The notes beneath the pieces were generated by a model, which was given only the letters and a program-made list of their open reading frames with translations, was not told the DNA's origin and made no database searches. 64,000 nucleotides of DNA from Vanrija pseudolonga (lineage: Eukaryota; Basidiomycota; Tremellomycetes; Trichosporonales; Trichosporonaceae): positions 2,170,001 through 2,234,000 of the forward strand of contig NC_085853.1 of the NCBI RefSeq assembly GCF_020906515.1, read 5' to 3'. Positions 33,537-43,107 of the stretch are shown in pieces. A program made the position numbers and the translations under genes. Numbering within the stretch: position 1 is the first letter of the stretch; each line of letters begins with the position of its first letter.

Positions 33537-35320
33537 TCACAACTGCGCGGCGCGCAGCGACATGTTGCCGCTCGAAATGTCGAGCGTGCCCACTTCGAGC
33601 AGGTCGACGGGGATGGGGCCGAGCAGGGCGGATGCGACTGAGAGCGCGAGCGAGTCGGACAGGTTCTCGAGGCAGGCGTCGACGGTTTCTGCGGATTCTG
33701 GGGGTCGTCAGCACCTTGAAGCTTGCCTCTCGTGTCCGCAGCTCCTCGGCCCGTCGCTGCGCTCCGGGTCGACCGACTCACCGCTGTTCGTCGCATACAC
33801 CATGGCCAGCCTCATCGTCCCCTTGATGGCGCTCCGCTCAAGCTGCACCAGCACCTCTCTGAGAATCTCGCGCACCCTCGCCCGGATCCTGACGTTCTTC
33901 GGCACGGGCCCGCGCGGCTCCAGCCCGGCAAACAGCTCCTCGACCTCGTCGCTCGCCTTGAGGTTCTTGCCGACGCGCTTCGAGTTCATAAAGTAGACGT
34001 CGATCCCGAGGCCCCACTCGCGCTCGGCGACCTTGCCCGCTCTGGCGATCTCGTCGCGGGTCGAGCTCCACTCGGGGGTGAGCGGGAGCGAGTCGTCGAC
34101 GAGCACGATGACCTTTGAGCGCACGGCACGGTGGCCCTCGGACGAGGAGGAAATCAGCGACTCGGCAGTGGACCAGAGGGAGCGCGGCGGCAGCCTGCCC
34201 GCGAGACTGTCCGCGTCAGAGTCGTGCTCCTCGTCGTCTTCCGTGTCCGCCTCGAGCGTGTGCATCGCTGCGTCGAGCGACGGGAGCAGCTCGGCGCCGC
34301 CATCGCACTCGACCGAACGCATGGTCCACGAGCGGTCGAGGGACGTTTTCGGCTGGGCTTCCGGCTCGACAATCTGCGGGACGGCGAGGGAAGGCGAGAA
34401 GCCGATGACGGTGTGCGCCGAGTGGGCGGTGCGGCTGGTGTGCGCGCTCTCTTCCGTCTTGGCTGGCTCGTTGTCGTCGTTGGCCCCCTCGTCGCTCTTG
34501 GCCGCCTCGCCCTCGCCCTCGACAGTGTCGTACGCCGTGCCGGGGCGCGAGTCGTCGCTCACCCCGCCCGAGGACGACCCGCTCCCGACAGGCGGGCCGG
34601 GGTAAGCGTAGCTGTAGCTGAGCTGGCTGACCCGGCGGGCATTGTACGCGCGCGCGTCCTCGGCAGAGTAGTGCGGGGGCAGGTCGCCGAGCACCTTGGC
34701 GTCGTGGAACGACGGCGGCCACTCCATGTCGACGACGCGGCTGGGACCGAGATGGTACAGCAGGCGCACGGCGGCAAAGCTGCGCGCGAACGAGGGGACC
34801 TGGGCACCGTCAGCGGGTCGTCCCCATCACGGCGCACAGTACCTTCTTCTCCAGCGCTTCCAGCTTGCGGATGATGCCGGCACGCGACTTGCCGCGCTTG
34901 AACTTGTTCTCGACGTACGCGACGACGACAGCGATGGGGTATCTGGGTGTGTCAGCTGCGAGCGAAGCGAGCAGCGGCGCGAGCCGTGCGCGGTACCGTG
35001 ACCAACGGCGGCGCGGCGCCAACTCACTGCCCATACCCCCCGCCGCGGTAAAGCGAAAGGCACATCAACACCTCGCCAGCGGTCTTGGGCACAGGCAGCG
35101 GTGTCGAGCTGCCGGGTAACGCGAGGCTGCTGTTCGAGCGCGAGCGGCCCAGGTCGGCCGTGCTGCTGCCTGCCGTGGTGATGCTCGGCGCGTGCTCGTG
35201 CACGCTGGCGTGCATGCTGACTCTGGACGGCGCGCGCGTGGGCGTGCTGGGCGAGTGCGCGTGCGAGGCCGACAGCGGCCGGATGGTGGCGAAGGTTGTC
35301 GTGACGGAGGTTATGCCCAT
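33537..35320 (-). CDS. Array module fused to vWA-like domain
   Basis: Minus strand, four exons: 35320-35028, 34942-34843 (100 nt), 34799-33782 and 33697-33537; 523 residues. The module is complete: PKTAGEVLMCLSLYRGGGYG, YPIAVVVAYVENKFKRGKS, VPSFARSFAAVRLLYHLG, and PSRVVDMEWPPSFHD. A Ser/Asp/Glu-rich linker of about 200 residues follows. The vWA-like domain (SKVIVLVDDSLPLTPEW, GLGIDVYFMNSKRVGKNL, LFAGLEPRGPVP, RLAMVYATNS) ends at a phase-1 intron. The last exon reads ESAETVDACLENLSDSLA to GTLDISSGNMSLRAAQL. The DxSxS site reads D-D-S-L-P, so its last serine is missing. This gene links the small module genes to the vWA genes directly. Confidence 0.87.
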
Positions 35321-36797
35321 TGTGGTGTGGTGGTGTGGTGGGGTGGTGTAGTGTAGTGCAGTCGTCGCTGTCGATGGCGAGGGCAGTGTCGTCGCCGTTG
35401 CTCGCGGTCGATGGAGAGGAGCAGAGTCAAGATGGCCCTTCTCAGTGCAGGCTCGAGCAACACAGCCACGGCGCTCGGATCGTCGCTGCTGCTACTGTGG
35501 TCGTCGTCGTCGTCGGCGGCGTCGCAGTCGTCGCTATCGCGCCGTCGTCGTCGCACTCGGCCCACTTGTCGGCAAACACGCGTTGTGTGAAGGGCGTTGT
35601 TACTTCTCTTCTTCTTCGCCCTCTTCGTCGCCGGCTTCTTGTCAATCTCTCCCCAGCTATAATCTTCACGCTTCACGCGCGTCGGGCGGACACTTAGCGG
35701 CCTAGAGTGCTCCGAAGACAACAGTGGACGCCACGCGCCGCGCGCGTGTGAGTGATGGGGTTGGTGGAGCCGGTGGAGTGTTGTTTGCATGGAGCTCTGC
35801 TCTCCTCTCCTGTCCTGTACTAGTCGACAGTCGCTGTTGCCCGCTCGACTCTGCCTCCTCGCTCCTCGCCCCGACTGGCTGGCTGGCATCAATCGCCGAC
35901 GCAGGCGACGCCACGGGCGTTTGCGGGGCCACACACGACACGGTCTGCCGAGGCTCTCTCCCATTCGCCGTGGCGCGAGTCGGCTATGCACAGCGAAGCG
36001 CAGCAGTCATGTCATACATGTGGGGCGTGCATGATAAGTATGATACAACGACCGGGTGTGGCATATAGGCTTGCCTGCACTTAGCCCGGCGCAGGCCACG
36101 GGCCTGGCGGCAAAGGTGGCATCGGCAGCGGCAGCGGGGGCGACCTCGTCCTCGAGAGGGAGGGTAACCCGACAGGAGGCCACTTGCTTCCTTGCCCCCC
36201 AGGTAGCTCGGGTGGCGGGGTGGGGAGCACGCGGGGCGGCGACGGGGCCGCCGCGGCCCACGGCATCGGCGGCGGTGGGGGCGGCGGGGTGTGGTTCGCC
36301 CATGCCCCGCCGCGCTCGTCTACCTGGGCTAGCGGAGGGCGATATGCTACAGGCGATCTAGTGGGCGCCGGTGCCCAGGCCGAGGCCGAGGTCGCGTTCT
36401 CGTTCGCCCCTCGCCCCTCCCCCTGCCACGACATGCTTCGCGTCACCACAGGCCGGCCTTGCCAAGTTCCCGGGCGTGTGACTTGCGGCACCGGTGCCGG
36501 CGGTGCTGACCACTGCCGCTTGATGCGCTCGCCCCATGGCCCACGACGGCGTCGACGCTGCTGCTGCTGCTGTTGTCGGGGTCGCCGCCCACGGATTCTC
36601 CCAGCCGCCCACCCCTGCCACCACACTCGCACTCCTCGCCACACTTGCCCTTACTGGCCTTGCTTGCACCGAGTTTGATCTTGCCGCGGGCACAGCTTTT
36701 GCCGCCGGCTGCACGCGCTGCACGACTCTTGCATCCTTCACTTGGCCGCTGGGCCCCACCCGCCACCCTACCGTTCAGCACGCTGCAAACTCTGATT
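35321..36797. other. Region with uncertain minus-strand proline-rich frame
   Basis: The part from 35321 to about 36060 shows no gene. From about 36781 to 36081 the minus strand holds long overlapping frames; one (36644-36081) reads PPPPPPPMPWAAAAPS and ends PPLPPGPWPAPG. It lies directly downstream of the vWA gene ending at 36798 and could be a separate proline-rich gene or an alternative 3' exon. I found no splice pattern that decides this. Confidence 0.3.
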
Positions 36798-39700
36798 CTA
36801 TGTCGCCGCCTTACGGTCCAACCGCCGGTTGATGCCCCCGAGCAGCACCTTGACGATCAGCTTGGCAGACATTGCCTCGCCGTTGTAGGGCACCGTGTCG
36901 ACCATATCGCGTACCCCGTGCGCGGCTGCCAGTCCGTCGTCGAGCTCTTGCAGCGCTTCTGTTGCCTGGGCGTGTGAGCTGGACCCCTAGTTGCTTCTTC
37001 TTCACTCACCTCTGCATCGTCGCCAATCTGTAGCAGCTGGATGCCTACTTGCGACAGCGGGTAGTCGCCGCGATCGAGGCGCTTGGCGATGGAAATCAGC
37101 ACGCTCTCCGGATCATCGGTCGGGGCTGATTCAAGTAACGTGGCACGATCAAGTTGAGGCGATGCAGCGAGAGTGCGCAGAAGGACAGGTTTCGCAAACG
37201 CTATGTCAGTTCAGTACTGCCAATCCTTGCCCGCACCGCACTCACCGCCGTCGGTAACCACAATCAGGTTCATCGACTTGACCTCGCCCTCCTCGGGATG
37301 CGCCGTGGATCGCTCCAGCCGCGCCATGTAGTCGCGGAGAATCGCCTCCATCCGAAGGCCAGTGGGCGTCGCACCATGTGGGTTGAGCCCGGCAAACACA
37401 TCTTCGACATCCTCGGCTGTTCGCAGATCCTTGCCGACACGTTTTGAGTTCAAGAAGTAGACGTCCAATCCGTCCTCGTCGTACTGCACCGCCTGGGCGA
37501 CGACGCCCATGATCGCCGTCTTTGCCTGTTCCCATCGCTCGCCCGCCATCGACGTGCTGTCGTCGACCAGGAAGACTGTGTCATAGTCGCGAAGCATCTC
37601 CAAGGCATTCTCTCCCCCGACCATGATAGGCGCGGGTTCGGGCGCTGGCGTGCGCAGTGTTGGCGACCTCGCAGGGAGTGGAGGGGGCGGTCCTGGGTTC
37701 GAGTATGACGACATCGACGATCCGCCCGGCGAGCTGCCGAACTGCGGCACTGGGAAGGCGACAGGCACAGGAAGCGAGTTGGGGTGGGGCGGCACTGGTG
37801 GCGGCGAAGGCGTGTGGGAGCCGAACGATGGGACGCCTGGAACTTCGGGCACGCCTGGGATGCCTGGGACACCCGGGAATGAAGGGACACGGGGGAACGA
37901 GGTGTTTCCGAATCCCGGTGCGGCGCTGCCAGTCGGAGCATAGGTAAGTTCTGGCGTGCCGCTGCTCACCGCTGGGCTGTAGCTCTGCCCGCCCGTGTAC
38001 TGCGACGGCATAGAGCCGATGGTGTTATTCCTCTCTAGGCCTTGCGCGCCCTGGTTGTAGTTTGATGGCAGCGTGTTGTGCCGGTCGAGGCCAGTGTACG
38101 ACCCGGATGCAGTTCTCCTCTCGATACCATAGCTCGACGCGAGCGAGTTCTGGCGGTCATAGTTGCTCTGGTCAATCGCGCTCGCGACAGACGGGACAGG
38201 CAGCGGGCGCCTGGCTCCCGTCGCTGGCGGGAGACCGCCCTGCCAACCTGGTGGAGGACCGTCGGGCGACGCATACGCTGGCCCAAGGGACGGCGGTGGT
38301 CCGTTCGGCGCGGCATACTGCGTGTCTCGCGGAGGTAATGTCGGGGGCTGATCGGAGTGGGAGGACGACTGGGCAGACGCGTAGTGCTGGTGGTCATCTG
38401 ACTGCTCATACTCCTCGCCCTCGCCGACATCAGCCGGCGGCGGTGGAGGGAGCGGTTTGTTTCCATTATGCGGCGACAGCGTGGCTCGTATAGCCGGGGG
38501 CGTAACTGGATGTGTCGTGTCCGACGCGAGCACACCCGGCGTTCCCTCCTCGATCGATTGGAGCAGCTCGCGCTCCTCGACCGTCAAGAACGGGTTCCGG
38601 CTCTGCATACCAGTGATCTGCGGCCGGAGCGGGGAGTGCGCCGCTGGAACCTGCGAAGGCGAACCCAGCGGCGTCTCCACACTGGCGCGGCGTACCGGCG
38701 CCGGGCTCGGCGTCAGCGTCGGCGCGTTGAAGTCGATCGAGCCGAACATGTCCGAGAGGTCATCAGCCTTGGGCGGGGCTGCGAGCTGTGGCGGGGCAGC
38801 AGATGACGACGGGCCGGCAGCGCTGCTGCTCGACGCGTGGTTGCTCGGCCCGGCGTTGCTCGGCCCGGCCTCCATGTTGTCCTGGACGCTGCGGCGCAAT
38901 GCGTCCTCCTCGGCCTGGGCCAAGCTCGCCTGAACCGCGGCCTCGTACTCTAGCCTCTCCTTCTCCGCGCGCATGGAGATGCGCATCGCCTCTTCGAGCT
39001 CGCTCTCCTCGCGCGCCTGCCGCTCAGCGTCGTCAATGTTGCTGTCGGCCGACGACTGCCGCTCTGCCCCGTTCGGCGGAGGCGGGCGCGTCTCCTCTTC
39101 GCTGCGGCGGGGTGGGGGTGGAGCCGAGTGGCGCGACACGTTGCTCGTCGACCGCTCGATGGCCGCCGCGGCGCCCTCCTCGTCGTCGGGCACGTTCGAG
39201 CTCAGCTGTGCCGCCAGCACCTGCGTAGCCTCCGGGTTGGAGTCTTCGAGCGAGTACGGCGGGGGCGGGGGCTCGTCGGTCGGCCCCTCGGGGTCACGCG
39301 GGCGCGGCGGCGCTGCTGCAAGCTGTTGCAATCTTGCAGCCGCTGCCCGCGCCTGGGCGGAATGCGATGCCGAGCTGGCTGTACGCTGATGTGTTGTCGT
39401 GTTGGTCGTCGTCGAGGCCCGCCGCGCTGTCGTGGTCGTGACCACCGGCGGCGGGGGGCGCAGCACGCGCGACTGGCCGAGGCCGTATGCCCCGCGCACG
39501 GCGTAGAACTCGCGTCCGAAGCGAGGGAGCTGCTGTCAGCTTGGCCACAGCGCGTACCCACCTGCCGCTCGAGGATCTCGAGCTTCTGGCTCGTGTCGAG
39601 CTTTGTCTTGCCCCGCGCGAGCTTGGTCTCGACATACGAGCGGATGATGGCCTCGGCGTGGCTTTTGTCAGCGGCGCAGGTAGCAAGGCAAAACTCACGC

Positions 39701-39864
39701 TGGGTCGGTCCGCGCGCGGTTCGACTCGAGCGCAAAGATGACGTCCGACGCCGACAGCATCATGCCGACCTGCAGATAGCGCGTGAGCGACATGTTCTGG
39801 TGCAGAGCTTGCAAAGTAGAGGACTTACGGTCGAGGCGCGGTATCCGCCCCCTCCGTACGACAT
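36798..39864 (-). CDS. Module + UIM-like helices + complete vWA domain
   Basis: Minus strand, six exons: 39864-39829, 39769-39699 (71 nt), 39661-39562 (100 nt), 39529-37246, 37125-37010 and 36965-36798; 924 residues. Residues 1-105 hold the module: SASDVIFALESNRARTDP, HAEAIIRSYVETKLARGKT, LPRFGREFYAVRGAYGLG then QSRVLRPPPP. Residues about 243-284 form an acidic helix with three A-x-x-x-S cores (EAMRISMRAE, AVQASLAQAEED, ALRRSVQD), matching the ubiquitin-interacting motif pattern. A Pro/Gly/Ser-rich region follows. The vWA domain starts near 718 (DTVFLVDDSTSMAG), with intact D-x-S-x-S, the loop threonine (HGATPTGLR), VVTDGAPTDD, and a C-terminal helix ending LLGGINRRLDRK. The order vWA plus UIM recalls Rpn10 reversed. 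A role in ubiquitin-dependent sorting or turnover is inference. Confidence 0.88.
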
Positions 39865-40978
39865 GGTGGGCTGTGGTGGCTAGTATGCGGTGACGACTTG
39901 GATGGATGGGCGTCGAGGTCGAGTGCGAAGTCGAGGGGGTGATGCACCAGGGGAGGAGGGCAAGCAAGCTGGGGCGGCGGCGGCGGGCTACGCAGTGTGG
40001 GCAGCAGAAATAATGAGATGTGCGTGGGCTCGCTGCTGGTGTCGTCGTCGTGGTCGGCTTCGTCGTCGTCGTCGCGCCGTCTCCGTCGCCGAGTGGTGAG
40101 ATGGACAATGGAGTGAGTGGGAAGTTGGTCAATGTCACAGCAGTCGTCACACGGCGGAGCCGCCGACCGACGCGAGTCACCAAGCGGTGTTTGCGTCACG
40201 CCTCGATGCGCTCGATACCTCCGCTTTCTCGGCGCCGAGGGTGCACCCAGCAAGCACGCACGCCCACCACTTGCTCCACTCTCACCATGCATACCTCACT
40301 ACTCGCCGATGCATGCGGAGCGTGCAGACGCCGAAGACGAAGCGTTTGTAGCACAGCAGTGTGACGCGAGGGGGTCCCAGGAGCACCGCTTTCGCCGGGC
40401 CGGTCCCCCCACCCCCACTCACTGCACCCCACTCGTCTTCACCCGACGTCAGAGGCTGCAAAGGCGCCTCTTTCCACTCTAAAGTGAGCAACTCTCCATT
40501 TTACAGTGCACAAAGAGCAACTGGGACGCTGTGGGTCTGTCGACGAGCAACTGTGAGAGTGGCGTGTGACTGACCACGCCAGCTTGTCTCAACTGAGGTT
40601 GCTAGATCCCATGCCTCGTCATTGAACACCGAGACGCTTATCGCCCCGCCCCGCCTTGTCCCGCGCGCCAAATGTCGGCAGCACGCACACTGAATCTGAC
40701 TCTGACTCTCTGCACTGCACTTGCAAGCTCGAAACCCTGTCTGTCGCCTGCACACCTTCACCGCACCGCATGGCTTGGTTCCCCGCAGACTGCGTCATGC
40801 TAACGTTGAGCGGTCAGGGGGGTGGGTGCCTTGTTGACTGACCGCTTTCTTGGCAACGACGGCTGGTCCGATGCTGCTGAATCCACAATACGGACTCGCT
40901 CACGATGCTAACAACCTTTGACTCTTGCAGCTAACTGTTACAGTCGACACATCGCAGAACTCGACCTAATTCACGACC
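39865..40978. other. Divergent promoter region
   Basis: About 1.1 kb between two head-to-head module genes (39864 leftward, 40979 rightward) that both begin with a short phase-0 exon followed by a 71-nt exon. It may carry shared control elements. No gene seen. Confidence 0.5.
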
Positions 40979-42799
40979 ATGCCTCTCCCCTCCTCCAGCG
41001 CCCTGCTCAGCCGCCTCGGCGTCGAAAGGACAAGGGCGGAAGTGACGCCGTTCCAAGCACCCGACGACGCGCCATACCGGAGCACCTCTAGATCATCAAC
41101 AGGCGGAACAAGTGAAGTACATCAGACGCCCATGGTCAGTTTGCTCTCCTGTTCGCCTCGCCCTGCTAACCTGCAGATCGGGGCGGTCCACTCGCACTCG
41201 TACGCCGTCCGCGAGCTTACCTCCTTGCGCTCCGTCCGCCAGCCTTCGTGAGCGTCCCCTACCCCACAGCTAGCTGACACCAGATACCGGCTCGAGGTGA
41301 TACGGTCGTATGTGCGTGCCAAGATGTCGCGGGCAAAGCACCCCTCCGAGGTGGCCGCCAAGCTCGAGAGCCTCGAGGCCGAGTTTCCGCACTACGACCA
41401 CACCTTCAGCCTCGTGCGGAAAGAGTCTGGGCTGGACGCGTTTGAAGGCGCGTCGAGGGGCCAGCGGGCCAACACAACCGTCGGGCCGATCGACTCGATG
41501 GAGTATCTGCTCAAGTATCTCCGTACCCCAGCGGCTGAGGACCCCGAGTGAGTCAGACCCCGACGACCGGGTGCTGATGTTGTAGAATCGCAGAGGCGTA
41601 CATTAACAACTACCTCGCCACGAAGCGAGCGCGAGACCTTTCTGGTCCCCAGCTTGTTGACAAGCTCAACATTATCTTGAAGAATGTGAGGAGGCATCTC
41701 CAAGCCATGCTGACGGCAAGGCACCGCTGCTCAAAGAGCAGATTGAGGCCATCAAGAGCCAGTTCACGCCAGAAGAACTCGCGGCGATGAAGTCCAAGCC
41801 CGAGGTGCTCAGCACGACGGTCGGCGCGATCCACTCGCGCGAGTACCTCCTCTCCAAGCTGGACTCGCGGCACAACAGCAGCACCTGGGCCAACGACTGC
41901 ATCCGGTCGTACATCATGAACAAGAAGAAGCGCGGCGCGTCCGTCGCGCACATTGACGAAAAGCTCACGATGGTCGAGCAGCTGGTAGGTTGTGTCGTCG
42001 TTCGCGGAGCTGACGATAGCGTCGGCAATACGCGCACGAGTTTGTGGCCTGCCGCGTCGAGTTCGGCCTGCCCTTCTCCCGCATCATCACGGACGCCGAC
42101 CTCAACGGCGCGCCAGTGACGCCCCTGCCAGCGGGGTACGGCAACGTACTGTCCGAGCACAGTGCAGCGGGGCTCGACGCGCAGTTCAGCGGAGCGGCGA
42201 GTACGTCCAACTCGCAAACAGTCGCACGGAGCGCCGCGCCGAGCGCGTACCCGCTCCCATATCCGGGCTACGCGCCGCCGACGCACGCGTCCCCGCCACC
42301 AGTCCCACCGCCACCGCAGCGGACGTACATTGCTCCAGCAGTGACCCGGCTCGAGGACGACACGGCGACGCAGCACGGCGAAGCGCTGCCGGCGTACACG
42401 CTCGAAGACGCCGAGTGCGAGGCCGCCGTGCGGATAGGGCAGGCACAGGCAAGAGCAACGGTGGCAGTGGGGGGAACGGCAAGCCGAGCCCCCGACACGG
42501 CAGTCCCCGACAGCACGGCCGACCTGCTCGCGCGGCTCCGGCTAGCGGAGGAGGCGCAGGCGCAGGCCGAGGCGGCGCGGCGCGACCTCGAAGCGCGCCT
42601 CGCTGCTGCCGAGGCGGCGGCACTGGCCAAGACAGGCGCGAACCCCATGGCGAACCCCACGCCCGCCGACGCCGCCAAGCCGCCACTCGCACAGCTCCTC
42701 GTCTCACAGTACATGGTTGCGTCTGATGCTCCAACAAACGCCGCTGCCCAACCCTCGCCAGCGTCGGCGAGTCTGGGTACACCACACCCACAGCAGTGA
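40979..42799 (+). CDS. Triple-module protein with coiled-coil end
   Basis: Six exons: 40979-41134, 41177-41247 (71 nt), 41284-41547, 41586-41685 (100 nt), 41721-41984 and 42020-42799; 544 residues. The chain holds three consecutive module copies. Copy 1: IGAVHSHSYAVRELTSL, YRLEVIRSYVRAKMSRAK, FPHYDHTFSLVRKESGL. Copy 2: TVGPIDSMEYLLKYLR, IAEAYINNYLATKRARDL, then a degenerate third block. Copy 3: TVGAIHSREYLLSKLD, WANDCIRSYIMNKKKRGA, YAHEFVACRVEFGLPFSRII. Some cassette introns are lost, others keep their phase; the middle copy retains a 100-nt exon. The C-terminal 260 residues are Pro- and Ala-rich with a coiled coil (LLARLRLAEEAQAQAEAARR). Function unknown; three modules in one chain suggest multivalent binding. 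Head to head with the module-UIM-vWA gene. Confidence 0.85.
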
Positions 42800-43107
42800 C
42801 CTCTGCCTCCCATGACCAAACCAGTCGCAGGATCCTTGTTGTACCGTTTAGCAGGACGTATTCCACGTGATAATACAGCGGTGGTGGGATCAACGCTGGT
42901 GGGCAGTGAGTGACGTCTGGCCGACTGAGTCTATTTCCGTCTTCATTGTGCCTTGCTCGATGACCTCCATCTCTGCTTGCCGCGGCACTCTGTCGTCACC
43001 TGAGGTGAACAGAGGCGGGCATCAAGACCACCAGCAGCAGCAGCAAAGCGCACGACTAACGAGATACTCATCACTGACATGCTCGTTCGTTCGTCCACTC
43101 ACGCATC

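Noticed and set aside
36081-36781. Proline-rich minus-strand frames downstream of the module-UIM-vWA gene
   Set aside because: Three overlapping frames and no deciding splice site; not called as a gene.
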